From Chloroflexota bacterium (GTDB taxonomy: Bacteria; Chloroflexota; UBA6077; JACCZL01): a stretch of DNA of 64,000 nt. The notes below the pieces were generated by a model, which was given only the letters and a program-made list of their open reading frames with translations, was not told where the DNA came from and did not search any database. The translations under genes and the position numbers were made by a program. Shown in pieces: positions 17,447 through 25,434 of this stretch (position 1 is the first letter of the stretch; each line of letters begins with the position of its first letter). The stretch lies in assembly GCA_020850535.1 (NCBI GenBank), contig JADZEM010000219.1, positions 1 to 64,000 of the forward strand. The letters run 5' to 3'.

Positions 17447-17632
17447 TCAGCGGTCGATGAACAGGCGTCCGCCCTTCGCCTTGTCCGTCCGGGGGATCTC
17501 GTGGATGATCACCACCACGGCCTCGGGATCGACGCCGCAGACCCGGACCATCGTCTCGGTGAACTCTTTGACGATCTGGCGCTTCTGATCGACGGTCCGG
17601 CCTTCGGCCAGTTCGAGGATGATCTCCGGCAT
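17447..17632 (-). CDS. 4-oxalocrotonate tautomerase-family enzyme
   Basis: A 61-residue protein with the size and pattern of the 4-OT subfamily. After Met removal the N-terminal residue is Pro (PEIILELAEGRTVDQK), the catalytic base in this superfamily, and an Arg sits near position 11, where the family has a substrate-binding Arg. The C-terminal IPRTDKAKGGRLFIDR matches the usual end strand. These enzymes work as small oligomers that tautomerise 2-hydroxymuconate-like acids. It follows the LLM monooxygenase and a small protein on the same strand, suggesting a role in breakdown of an organic compound. Confidence 0.88.
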   Translation of the reverse strand: MPEIILELAEGRTVDQKRQIVKEFTETMVRVCGVDPEAVVVIIHEIPRTDKAKGGRLFIDR

Positions 17633-17696
17633 CAGGAACCTCCGCTGTCGCGTCGGATGTGGCGCGGCAGTGTAGACCAGATGGCCCCCTGGTCGA

Positions 17697-17757
17697 GCGA
17701 GGCCGAGCGTCGGCGGCAGTAGCGCCCGGCGCTACTGCCGCCGACGCTCGGCCTCGC
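17697..17757. repeat. 61-bp perfect hairpin: 29-bp arms, 3-base loop
   Basis: The arms 17697-17725 and 17729-17757 are exact reverse complements and the loop is CCG (17726-17728). The right arm includes the last eight codons and stop of the small gene at 17732-17959, so the left arm is an inverted copy of that gene's 3' end. It lies in the 99-bp gap before the tautomerase gene, inside an apparent operon, and has no T tract. Confidence 0.9.
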
Positions 17758-17959
17758 GCACCGCTTCCTCGAAGTAGTCCGGGGCGGCGCAGAGAATGTC
17801 TCCTCGGCACCCCTCGTTCGCGAGGTACGCGTCGCCCAGGTAGACCGCCATCTGCTGCACCACCCGGCCCAGCTGCTCGCGCCAGGGGCGGCGCGGACGG
17901 CTCGGGCGGTGTGCGGGGTCGCCGCACGAGCACCGCTCATTCAGGAGAAGGAGGAGCAT
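17732..17959 (-). CDS. Small conserved-looking protein, unknown function
   Basis: A 75-residue protein. It starts MLLLLLNERCSCGDPAH, is basic and Pro/Arg-rich to about residue 28, then has a helical part (LGRVVQQMAVYLGDAYLANE) and a C-terminus with CRGDILCAAPDYFEEAV. Four Cys residues (CSC, C, C) could bind a metal or form disulfides. A GGAG ribosome site is 8 bp before the ATG. It lies 15 bp after the LLM monooxygenase gene on the same strand and before the tautomerase. The stop codon falls in the right arm of the long hairpin. No function can be assigned. Confidence 0.65.
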   Translation of the reverse strand: MLLLLLNERCSCGDPAHRPSRPRRPWREQLGRVVQQMAVYLGDAYLANEGCRGDILCAAPDYFEEAVREAERRRQ

Positions 17960-17974
17960 CGCAGTCGCTCCGCG

Positions 17975-19135
17975 TCAGCGGCTCGCGCCGACAGCCAATA
18001 GCTCGGAGGCGCGCCGCGCGGTCGTGACGGTCACGGGGCCGCCGTCAGCCTCGACGCTGCGTCCCAGGGCGGCGACGCGATCCGCGTCCACCCGCGCGAT
18101 CTTCTCGCGGATCAGTGGGATCAGCTCCCGGCCGTACTGGCGGGCGTCGTTCAAGGGGCTGAAGCCCCGAATCAGGAAGGTGGTCACGCCCAGCTCGTAG
18201 TAGTCCACCAGGGCGTCGGCGACCGTCTCCGGCGTCCCGACCAGCGCCGTGGTGTTGCCGCGCGCACCCGTCGCCTCGGCAATGGCCGTCCAGAGGCAGC
18301 GGTCGTGGACGGCACTTCGGGCGGCGGCGGCCAGCAGCCGCTGCGAGCCGACGTTCTGCGGGCGGGCGGGGGCCGGCCGCGAGGCGACAATCGAGCGGTG
18401 GATGACGCCCGCTCGCCACCAGGCCTCATCCTCGGTCTGGCCGAGGATCGGGCGGAAGGAGACCGAGAAGTTGACGGTCCGGCCCTCGCGGGCGGCGGCC
18501 TCGCGGACCCGCGCAATCGTCTGGCGGACGTCGGCCAGCGGCTCGCCCCAGACCATGTAGGTGTCGGCGTGGCGCGCCCCGACCGCGATGGCCGCGTCCG
18601 AGGAGCCGCCGAAGAAGATCGGCAGACGCGGCTGCTGGAGCGGCTTGATGTCGGACTCCGCCCCCTCGAAATGGTAGTACGCCCCCCGATGGGTGATCGG
18701 GCCGTCCTCGGTCCAGACGCGCTTGAGGATCTCCAGGTACTCGTCGGTGCGGGCGTACCGCTCGTCATGGGAGAGGTAGTCGCCGTCCTTGCGCTGGTCG
18801 GCGTCGCTGCCGCCGGAGATCATGTGAACGGCCAGCCGGCCCTCGGTCATCTGGTCGAGCGTGGCGAGCTTGCGGGCGGCCAGGGTCGGCGCGACGAAGC
18901 CCGGGCGGTGGGCCAGCAGCAGACCGATGCGCTCGGTCTGCGCGGCAGCGTAGGCGGCGACGAGGAAGCCGTCCGGCGCGTTCGAGTAGTACCCGACGAG
19001 GATCCGGTCGAAGCCGCCCTCCTCGTGGGCGCGGGCGGCCTTGCGGATGAAGTCGCGATCGAAGACCGGCGCGCGCGGCGTGCAGATCTCCGACGCGAGG
19101 CGGTTGCCGATCATACCGAAGATCTCAGCAGGCAT
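17975..19135 (-). CDS. LLM-class flavin-dependent monooxygenase (SsuD-like)
   Basis: A 386-residue bacterial-luciferase-fold enzyme, typical length for alkanesulfonate or related FMNH2-dependent monooxygenases. Characteristic stretches are EEGGFDRILVGYYSNAPD, GLLLAHRPGFVAPTLAARK, MTEGRLAVHMISGGSDADQ and the segment with RTDEYLEILKRVW. I chose the ATG at 19135, 3 bp after AGGAGGG; the longer frame adds 37 residues without support. It needs reduced flavin from a separate reductase, not seen here. Divergent from an SDR gene and upstream of a tautomerase, it probably belongs to a small catabolic unit for a sulfonate or similar compound; the substrate is unknown. Confidence 0.88.
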   Translation of the reverse strand: MPAEIFGMIGNRLASEICTPRAPVFDRDFIRKAARAHEEGGFDRILVGYYSNAPDGFLVAAYAAAQTERIGLLLAHRPGFVAPTLAARKLATLDQMTEGRLAVHMISGGSDADQRKDGDYLSHDERYARTDEYLEILKRVWTEDGPITHRGAYYHFEGAESDIKPLQQPRLPIFFGGSSDAAIAVGARHADTYMVWGEPLADVRQTIARVREAAAREGRTVNFSVSFRPILGQTEDEAWWRAGVIHRSIVASRPAPARPQNVGSQRLLAAAARSAVHDRCLWTAIAEATGARGNTTALVGTPETVADALVDYYELGVTTFLIRGFSPLNDARQYGRELIPLIREKIARVDADRVAALGRSVEADGGPVTVTTARRASELLAVGASR

Positions 19136-19213
19136 GAACCCTCCTGGACAGACGCGCGCGCGAGATGTCGGGCAGCGAGTGGGCTGGACGAGCCGGCCGC
19201 CCGGTCTGTTGCC

Positions 19214-19250
19214 ATACTCTACCATAGAACTAGAGAAAGTCAACAATCAA
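19214..19250 (-). promoter_or_regulatory. Promoter and inverted repeat upstream of LLM gene
   Basis: In this AT-rich island, reading on the minus strand, TTGACT is followed after 16 bp by TAGAGT, a plausible promoter directed at the LLM gene. The inverted repeat CTCTA-N9-TAGAG (19217-19221 and 19231-19235) overlaps it and could be an operator shared with the divergent SDR gene. No regulator gene is adjacent. Confidence 0.45.
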
Positions 19251-19336
19251 GCCGTTTCGGGCCGGTCTATCATCCTTCCGCACTGCTGCGCGCCCGGCCC
19301 TGGACCGATCCTGGCGCGCCGTCGAGGAGGACTGGC

Positions 19337-20125
19337 ATGGCAGATCGGCTGGCTGGCAAGGTCGCACTGGTGACCGGTGCGGGGTCGAGCGGCCCCGGCA
19401 TCGGCAATGGCAAGGCGACGGCCACCCTGTTCGCCCGTGAGGGGGCGAAGGTGGCGTGCGTCGACCGCGTCCTGGAGCGGGCCGCGGAGACGGTCGCGAG
19501 CATCGAGGCCGAGGGCGGCACGGCGTTCGCGCTCTCAGCCGACGTGACCCAGCGCGACCAGTGCGAGCAGATGGTCACGGCCGCCGTCGAGCGGTACGGC
19601 CGGCTCGACATCCTCCACAACAACGTCGGCGTCGGCTCGCGTCAGCCGATCTGGGAGATCTCCGAGGCCGAGTGGGACCGCGTGATGGACCTGAACCTCA
19701 AGTCGATGGTCTTCACGTCGCAGGCGGCGATCCCCCACCTGGAGGCCAGCGGGCACGGCGCGATTATCAACATCGCGTCTATCGCCGGCCTGCGCCACTA
19801 TCGGAACATCCCGGCCTACCAGGTGAGCAAGGCCGGGGTGATCGGCCTGACGATCTCGATGGCCGGCGATCTCGGCGAGCGCGGGATTCGGGTGAACTGC
19901 ATCGCGCCCGGGCAGGTCTGGACGCCGATGGCGGCGGCCCACATGAGTCCGGAGCGGCGGGCCGAGCGGGAGCGCTCCAGCATGCTCAAGACCGAGGGCA
20001 ACGCCTGGGACATCGGCTGGGCGGCGGTGTACCTCGCCAGCGAGGAGGCGCGCTGGGTGACCGGGCAGGTGCTGGTCATCGACGCCGGCGTGACGCTGAC
20101 GGTGCGCGGCGGCACCGGGGGCTGA
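19337..20125 (+). CDS. Short-chain dehydrogenase/reductase (SDR)
   Basis: A 262-residue classical SDR. It has a nucleotide-binding loop TGAGSSGPGIGNG (about residues 14-26), which is longer than the usual TGxxxGxG, the structural NNVG motif, a catalytic Ser in NIASIAG, and Tyr and Lys in YQVSKAG, so the full triad is present. It ends with the usual VTGQVLVIDAG. It reduces a carbonyl or oxidises an alcohol with NAD(P). GAGGAGG lies just before the ATG. It is divergent from the LLM monooxygenase and may act in the same catabolic route; substrate unknown. Confidence 0.9.
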   Translation: MADRLAGKVALVTGAGSSGPGIGNGKATATLFAREGAKVACVDRVLERAAETVASIEAEGGTAFALSADVTQRDQCEQMVTAAVERYGRLDILHNNVGVGSRQPIWEISEAEWDRVMDLNLKSMVFTSQAAIPHLEASGHGAIINIASIAGLRHYRNIPAYQVSKAGVIGLTISMAGDLGERGIRVNCIAPGQVWTPMAAAHMSPERRAERERSSMLKTEGNAWDIGWAAVYLASEEARWVTGQVLVIDAGVTLTVRGGTGG

Positions 20126-20148
20126 TGCCGTCCGGCCATGGACCGGGA

Positions 20149-20177
20149 GTGGGAGAGGCGGCAGCCGCCTCTCCCAC
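20149..20177. terminator. Hairpin between convergent genes
   Basis: Perfect 14-bp stem (GTGGGAGAGGCGGC at 20149-20162 and its reverse complement at 20164-20177) around a single A. It lies between the ends of the SDR (plus) and permease (minus) genes, so it is placed to stop transcription from both sides. There is no T tract. Confidence 0.6.
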
Positions 20178-20182
20178 GACAC

Positions 20183-21016
20183 TCAGGCGTTGACGCCGCC
20201 GGCCGTCACGCCCGACAGGAAGTAGCGGCGCACCAGCAGCGCGAACACGATCACCGGCAGCATCGTCAGGACGCCGCCGGCTGCAAGCTGGCCCCACTCG
20301 GCGCGCTGCTCGGTGACCAGGCCGCCGAGCGCCACCGGCATCGTCTTGGCCGCCTCGCCGCCGAGGATCAGCACCAGCACCAGCTCGTTCCAGGCCCCGA
20401 TGCCGGTGAAGACCGCCGTGGCGACCAGCCCCGGCGCGGCCAGCGGCAGGGCCACCCGGACGATCGACCCGATCCGCGAGCAGCCGTCGATCATCGCCGC
20501 GTCCTCGATCTCCGGCGGGATCGCCGCGAAGAACGCCCGCATCATCCAGATCACGAAGCTGATCCCGACGAGGCTGCCGGCGACGATCACCCCGAGGGCC
20601 GTCCCGAACAGGTTCAACTGCTGCAGGATGATGAACAGCGGCACCACCGCCACGTAGGATGGCACGATCCGCACGCTCAGCACCGTGAACGAGATCTGCT
20701 CGGCCGAGCCGACCGGGAAGCGAGCCAGGGCGTAGGCGGCCGGCGTCCCAAACAGCAATGCCACGAAGGTCGTGCCGAGGGCGATGAACGCGGTGTTCCA
20801 CATGACCTGCCCGAAGCCTGACGACTCGAACAGGTTGCGGTAGTTCTGGAGCGTCGGCACGAACACGAACTTCGGCGGGAGGGTGGAGGCCGTCACGCCG
20901 TCCTGAAACGACATCGTGGCGATCCAGTAGAGCGGGAAGATGAAGACGACCGTCATGGCGCCGGCCAGGGCGGTCAGCATGATCCGCCGGGTCGTGCGGC
21001 GGGCGGCGTACGTCAC
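20183..21016 (-). CDS. Sugar ABC transporter permease (MalG type)
   Basis: A 277-residue membrane permease beginning with a basic stretch and the helix ALAGAMTVVFIFPLYWIATM, followed by a periplasmic loop and five helices; the EAA loop is EIEDAAMIDGCSRIGSIVRV. I chose the GTG at 21016, with GGGAGG 6 bp upstream. A longer frame would start at 21172, overlap the preceding permease and run through a 12-bp tandem repeat. Last gene of the operon starting at 25130. Its ending, VTAGGVNA, is close to the class consensus. Confidence 0.88.
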   Translation of the reverse strand: MTYAARRTTRRIMLTALAGAMTVVFIFPLYWIATMSFQDGVTASTLPPKFVFVPTLQNYRNLFESSGFGQVMWNTAFIALGTTFVALLFGTPAAYALARFPVGSAEQISFTVLSVRIVPSYVAVVPLFIILQQLNLFGTALGVIVAGSLVGISFVIWMMRAFFAAIPPEIEDAAMIDGCSRIGSIVRVALPLAAPGLVATAVFTGIGAWNELVLVLILGGEAAKTMPVALGGLVTEQRAEWGQLAAGGVLTMLPVIVFALLVRRYFLSGVTAGGVNA

Positions 21017-21030
21017 GGCTGGCCTCCCTT

Positions 21031-21078
21031 CAGGTGGTCTGGCAGGTGGTCTGGCAGGTGGTCTGGCAGGTGGTCTGG
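21031..21078. repeat. 12-bp tandem repeat, four exact copies
   Basis: CAGGTGGTCTGG is repeated four times without change (21031-21078), just upstream of the GTG start of the permease at 20183-21016, in the spacer between the two permease genes. Translated on the minus strand in the permease frame it would give Pro-Pro-Ala-Arg units, but the ribosome site is downstream of it. Exact tandem copies can change number by slippage. Confidence 0.9.
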
Positions 21079-21146
21079 CGCGAGATCTCGTGCTTGCCGT
21101 GGCACGTCTGATGGCAAACACGGTCGGACACACGCACGTCGCGGCA

Positions 21147-22049
21147 TCATGCGGGCTGCTCCCGGCGCTCACTCAGGGCACGCATCATCACCCACGCCAG
21201 CAGCGAGATCACCGCCACCAGCACCATCGCCATCGCGGCGGCGTAGTCCAGACGGTAGAAGCGGAAGCCGGTCCGCCAGATGTACAGCCCGATGACCTCG
21301 GTGAGCCGGGCCGGGCCGCCGTCGGTGGTCGCGTAGATGATGGCGAAGACTTTCAGCACGTCCACCACGCCCATCAGCAGGGCGACCTGGCAGACCGGCC
21401 GCAGCAGCGGCAGCGTCAGGTGGCGGAACAGTTGGACGTCGCCAGCGCCGTCGAGGCGGGCGGCCTCGTACGGCTCACGCGGGAGCGAGAGCAACCCGGC
21501 CAGCAGGATGATGGCGAAGAATGGCGTCAGCTCCCAGACGGTGATGGCGATCACCGAGGACATAGCCGACTGGGGCGAGCCGAGCCAGTCCCGGCCGGTC
21601 GTCCCGAGCACGTAGTTGAGCACGCCGAGGATCGGGTGCATCATCAGGCGGAACGCCACGCCGACGACGACCGGCGAGATGACGTACGGCAGGATCAGGA
21701 CGCTGCGGAAGAACGCCTTGCCCCAGAGGTCGTCCGACGCGAGCAACAGCGCCACGCCCAGCCCCAGCAGGAACGAGCAGACCAGGGTGCTGGCCGAGAA
21801 GATGACGGTGTTTCGCACCGAGAGGCGCAGGGCGTTGTCGCCAAGCATCTCGGCGTAGTGTTTGAAGCCGACAAACGGATGGTCGGCGGCAGACCAGTCG
21901 CTGACGCTGACGTTGAGGGTGTAGATCAGCGGGAAGACGGCGAACAGGGCGAACCAGAGCATCGCCGGCGCGAGGTAGAGCCACGGGCCGAGGTTGAGCC
22001 GGTGGCTCGGGTTCGGGCGGGCGTGTGCCACCCGCGCAGGCTGGAGCAT
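21147..22049 (-). CDS. Sugar ABC transporter permease (MalF type)
   Basis: A 300-residue membrane permease with six helices (the first is YLAPAMLWFALFAVFPLIYT) and the EAA loop YEAARLDGAGDVQLFRHLTL. I chose the ATG at 22049, 5 bp after GGAGA; the longer frame from 22139 adds 30 residues that do not look like a permease start. It lies in an operon after the solute-binding protein (22461-23936), separated by a large palindromic repeat, and before the second permease. No ATPase is present. Confidence 0.9.
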   Translation of the reverse strand: MLQPARVAHARPNPSHRLNLGPWLYLAPAMLWFALFAVFPLIYTLNVSVSDWSAADHPFVGFKHYAEMLGDNALRLSVRNTVIFSASTLVCSFLLGLGVALLLASDDLWGKAFFRSVLILPYVISPVVVGVAFRLMMHPILGVLNYVLGTTGRDWLGSPQSAMSSVIAITVWELTPFFAIILLAGLLSLPREPYEAARLDGAGDVQLFRHLTLPLLRPVCQVALLMGVVDVLKVFAIIYATTDGGPARLTEVIGLYIWRTGFRFYRLDYAAAMAMVLVAVISLLAWVMMRALSERREQPA

Positions 22050-22178
22050 GGCGTTCTCCGAAAACTGAAGGCGGGAAGATGCCCCTGCGCCGCCGACGAG
22101 GCACGTACCTCTCGGCGGCGCAGGGGCGGACAGACTCACCAGATCGACAAGCCGTCAATGCTGCGCGCACGCCTCCCT

Positions 22179-22352
22179 GTCATCCTGAGTGAAGCGAGCC
22201 TGCGAGTGGAACGAAGGACCTCACCCGCTGACCGTCAGCCACTCGATGACCTGGTAGTCAGCGCTCTCCACCGAGTGAAGTGAAGGATCTCCCCCGCTGA
22301 CCGTCACCATCCGCGTCAGCGGGTGAGGTCCTTCGCTTCGCTCAGGATGACA
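22179..22352. repeat. 174-bp palindromic intergenic element with 12-bp exact ends
   Basis: The ends are TGTCATCCTGAG and CTCAGGATGACA, exact reverse complements. Inside are further arms: GAAGGACCTCACCCGCTGAC near the left end and GTCAGCGGGTGAGGTCCTTC near the right. A middle partial unit (22270-22303) repeats the theme. It fills the spacer between the binding-protein and permease genes of a minus-strand operon. Related arms occur at 6112 and 44877. No coding capacity. Confidence 0.85.
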
Positions 22353-22460
22353 TGGCAACGTGCACACGTCGCACCGGACGAGGGCCTGCCTCAGCTTGAA
22401 TCGGTCCGCCCAAACGTCCGTCTCACAGCGGCGTTCGCGCGGAGGAGTACGGGTAGGCGA

Positions 22461-23936
22461 CTACTTCTGGTAACCCTCGCGCTTGAGGATGGCGGCCACG
22501 GCGGCATCGGCGTCCTTGAGCGCGGTGGCCGAGTCCTTGACCCCCACGACGGCCGCGTTGATCTCGTCGCTGACCTTGGTCAGGATCTCGGCGGACGCCT
22601 TCACGCGCGGCACGTAGTCCGGGTTCCCCTTGTCGAGGATCTCCTTGAACATCGTGTACTGCGGGTACTTGGCGATGATCTCCTGATCCTTGTACATACT
22701 CTCGCGGAAGGCCGCGCCGCCCGCGAAGATCCACGGCTTGGCGTTCTCCTTGGCCGTCATCCACTCGATGAACTGCCAGGCCGGCTCGCGCTGCTTGCTG
22801 AGCGAGGAGATCGCCAGCAGGTGCGAGGAGGTCTCCGGGCGCGGCCCCTTCGGGCCGGCCGGCGCGACGGCATACCCGAACTTGCCGGCGAACTGGGACT
22901 GGGCCGGGTCTTCGAGCAGCGGCGTGATGATGGTCACGTCGTTGGCCATCGCCGCAACGCCGGTCTGCAGCTCCTTGACGATCTCGCCGTAGCTCTTGTT
23001 GGAGGCCGGCGAGCCGAACTTCTCGATCTTCAGGAAGGCGTCGAGGGCGTTCTTCGCCTCCGGGTCGGTCAGGTGGGTCTTGTACTCCTTGTCGAAGACG
23101 ATGCCGCCGTAGGAGTAGAGCCAGCCCATCCAGTCGTAGGCTGCCGAGCCGCCGGCGCGGTTGCGCTGGGAGAAGCCGAACTGGTTCTTCTCCTTGACGG
23201 TCAGCTTCTCGGCGGCAGCGGTCATCTCGTCAACGGTCGTCGGGACTTTCAGGCCGGCGGCGTCGAAGAGGTCCTTGCGGTACGAGAGCATCCGCTCCTC
23301 GATCATGATGGCGATGCCGTACAGCTTGTCCTTGACCGTGCCGATGCCCCGGGCCAGTTTGAGGAAGTCGTCCAGGTCGTACGACTTCGAGACCATCTCA
23401 TCCAGCGGGACGACGATGCCGGCCTCGGTCCAGTAGCCGACCGTCTGGGCGCTGTTCATCCAGACGATGTCGTACTCGCCCTTCTTGGCCTGGAAGTCGA
23501 TGTTGACCTTGTCGTTGATCTGCGGCAGATCGAACTCCGAGGTCTTGATCTCGACGTTCGGGGCCTTCTCCTTGTACGCCTTCAGCATCTCCTTGGTGGC
23601 GATCCAGGACGGATGTCCAGCCAGCCCGATCATCGAGAGGGTGACGGGGCCGCCAGACTTGGCGGCGGGCGCGGCCTGGGCCGGCTTGGCGGCTTCGGCT
23701 GGCTTGGCCGCCTCAGCGGGCTTCGCGGCCGCGGTGGTCGGCTGGGCCGCGGCGGCCGGCGCGGCCGGCTTGGTCTCGGCAGGCTTCGACTCGGCCGGCT
23801 TGGCCGGAGCCGTGGTCGAGCCCTGGCCGCCGCAGGCAGCGGCCACCGGCAGGGCAGCCGTCGCGAGGGCGGCCATCAGGAAGTGGCGGCGCGAGCAACG
23901 CTGCTCGAACGATGGGGTGGGGGTGACGCGAGCCAT
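22461..23936 (-). CDS. ABC sugar transporter, family 1 solute-binding lipoprotein
   Basis: A 491-residue lipoprotein. The N-terminus CSRRHFLMAALATAALPVAAAC combines a twin-arginine-like pair with a lipobox, so it is exported and lipid-anchored. A Lys/Pro/Ala/Glu linker (about residues 43-95) closely resembles that of the binding protein at 2607-4193. The binding fold follows, with DIVWMNSAQTVGYWTEAG as a typical ligand-cleft region. AGGAGGAG lies 6-7 bp before the ATG. It delivers its sugar to the two permeases downstream. Co-oriented with the epimerase upstream, and probably under the divergent LacI regulator. Confidence 0.9.
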   Translation of the reverse strand: MARVTPTPSFEQRCSRRHFLMAALATAALPVAAACGGQGSTTAPAKPAESKPAETKPAAPAAAAQPTTAAAKPAEAAKPAEAAKPAQAAPAAKSGGPVTLSMIGLAGHPSWIATKEMLKAYKEKAPNVEIKTSEFDLPQINDKVNIDFQAKKGEYDIVWMNSAQTVGYWTEAGIVVPLDEMVSKSYDLDDFLKLARGIGTVKDKLYGIAIMIEERMLSYRKDLFDAAGLKVPTTVDEMTAAAEKLTVKEKNQFGFSQRNRAGGSAAYDWMGWLYSYGGIVFDKEYKTHLTDPEAKNALDAFLKIEKFGSPASNKSYGEIVKELQTGVAAMANDVTIITPLLEDPAQSQFAGKFGYAVAPAGPKGPRPETSSHLLAISSLSKQREPAWQFIEWMTAKENAKPWIFAGGAAFRESMYKDQEIIAKYPQYTMFKEILDKGNPDYVPRVKASAEILTKVSDEINAAVVGVKDSATALKDADAAVAAILKREGYQK

Positions 23937-24053
23937 GGCGGTTCTCCTCCTTGAGCCGAGCGTGCCCCGACACTGGGGCGCAGTCTGGGCCGAGCGGAAC
24001 GCGGAGCGCTCGCGGGCACGCTGGCGGCCGCGAGCCGAGGAGGCGGTCGGTGG

Positions 24054-25130
24054 CTAGCGAGCGACAGGCAGTTTGGCCGGGATGATCCCGACGTCCTGGC
24101 CTGCCAGCATGGCGAGGCCGTCGTCCACCGCGCGGAAGAAGTCGATCTCGGGGCGGTAGCCGAGGACGGCGCGGGCCTTCGCCGTCGAGATCTCATAGGC
24201 CTGGCGGAACGGGACCGGGGCCGGCCGCCACGGCAGATTGAGACGCTCGGAGAGGTGCTTCACGGCCTCCAGCGACGAGACCGGCCCCGGGCCGAGGATG
24301 TTGAAGACCTCGCCGACGGCGGCCGGGTTCTCCAGGGCCAGGACCGTGCCCTGCACGGCGTCGCGGACGTCCGTGGGGTGCGAGATGAACGGGCGGCCGT
24401 CCTGGTCCGTCAGCGCGATCAGCGGGTCGCCCTCAGACTGGAGCGGCTCGAGGTACTCCCAGGGCGTCGGGAGATGCTGGACCGAGACCCACAGGTAGTT
24501 GTTGTGGTTCTCCTTGGCGTACTTGAAGCGGCGAATCTGGGCGCTCAGCCGCCAGGTGGCCCCCGTCGCGCGCTCGTCAGGGCTGCCGACGCCGCCGTAC
24601 CGCACGATGGCCGTCGGCACCTGGAACTCGGTGAGGTAGTCCAGGCAGAGCCGCTCGCCGACGACCTTCGTCAGGCCGTACAGGTTGACGGGGTCTTGCG
24701 GGTGGCTCTCGTCCATCGGGCTGTAGCGGGGGTTGACCGCGGCGTAGGTGGCGTCCGTGCTGCTGAATACGAGCCGGCTCAGGTTGCCGTTCAGGCGGGC
24801 GCCTTCGAGGACGTGGAGTGTGGCGTCGACGTTCAAGTGCCAGTACTCGCTGACGCCCATGTCGCCAGCCTCTGGCCCCATCAGCGCGGCGAGGTGGCAG
24901 ATCGCATCCACCCCGGCGCAGGCCTGGATGACGGCCTGCTCGTCGCGCAGGTCGGCCTCGACGATCTCGGCATCCAGGCCGGCCAGCTTGGCGACGGCGG
25001 GATCGCCCGGCAGCGCCACCGCCCGGATGCGGTAGTCCCTGGCCCGCAAAGCCCGGCACAGGTTCGCGCCGATGCGCCCGGTCGCGCCGGTGACGAGGAC
25101 GAGGTCACCAGACTTCGGAGCACGCGCCAT
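24054..25130 (-). CDS. NAD-dependent epimerase/dehydratase (extended SDR)
   Basis: A 358-residue extended SDR. The Rossmann motif is TGATGRIGANL (about 15-25), followed by DLRDEQAV, HLAALMGPE, a Ser/Thr region FSSTDATYAAV and the active-site YGLTKVVGE, giving Tyr and Lys. Such proteins act on nucleotide sugars or on free sugars and sugar acids (for example uronate dehydrogenases). First gene of the minus-strand operon, followed by a binding protein and two permeases, so it likely acts on the imported sugar. The promoter and operator lie at 25256-25311. Confidence 0.85.
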   Translation of the reverse strand: MARAPKSGDLVLVTGATGRIGANLCRALRARDYRIRAVALPGDPAVAKLAGLDAEIVEADLRDEQAVIQACAGVDAICHLAALMGPEAGDMGVSEYWHLNVDATLHVLEGARLNGNLSRLVFSSTDATYAAVNPRYSPMDESHPQDPVNLYGLTKVVGERLCLDYLTEFQVPTAIVRYGGVGSPDERATGATWRLSAQIRRFKYAKENHNNYLWVSVQHLPTPWEYLEPLQSEGDPLIALTDQDGRPFISHPTDVRDAVQGTVLALENPAAVGEVFNILGPGPVSSLEAVKHLSERLNLPWRPAPVPFRQAYEISTAKARAVLGYRPEIDFFRAVDDGLAMLAGQDVGIIPAKLPVAR

Positions 25131-25255
25131 ACGACCTCCCAGCAGACAGCAGTGTCAGCGTGCTGGCCGCACGACGGGGCGGGCCAGCGGCGTGGCGAGG
25201 CAGGGGAACGCCGCATCGTTGCATCGAGCAACGAAGCGATTGCCAGCAGTGTGAT

Positions 25256-25311
25256 CGGTTCCGTAACCGGTTCCGATGGAGTACGCTATCACAGGTGCGA
25301 TAGGCTGTCAA
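25256..25311 (-). promoter_or_regulatory. Promoter with LacI-type operator
   Basis: On the minus strand TTGACA (25311-25306), 17 bp, then TAGCGT (25288-25283) points at the epimerase operon. Just downstream is the palindrome AACCGGTT (25265-25272), with a central CG as in many LacI-family operators, within two direct copies of CGGTTCCG (25256-25263, 25268-25275). CTATC-N8-GATAG (25286-25303) overlaps the -10 region. The LacI gene starts at 25435, divergent. The remainder of this 304-bp gap shows nothing else clear. Confidence 0.6.
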
Positions 25312-25434
25312 CCAGAGCGACACCCTTCAACGTTCCTGAAACGTCCGCCCGTCTGCCGCTTGACGGCGCATCCTGGCGGCTCCACAATCAGCGCGTGACG
25401 GCCGCGTTGACGGCGTCTGGACACCGGGGGGCTG

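Noticed and set aside
21031-21078. Short regular repeats considered as a CRISPR array
   Set aside because: Unit is 12 bp with no spacers between copies; it is a plain tandem repeat. No cas genes exist in the window.
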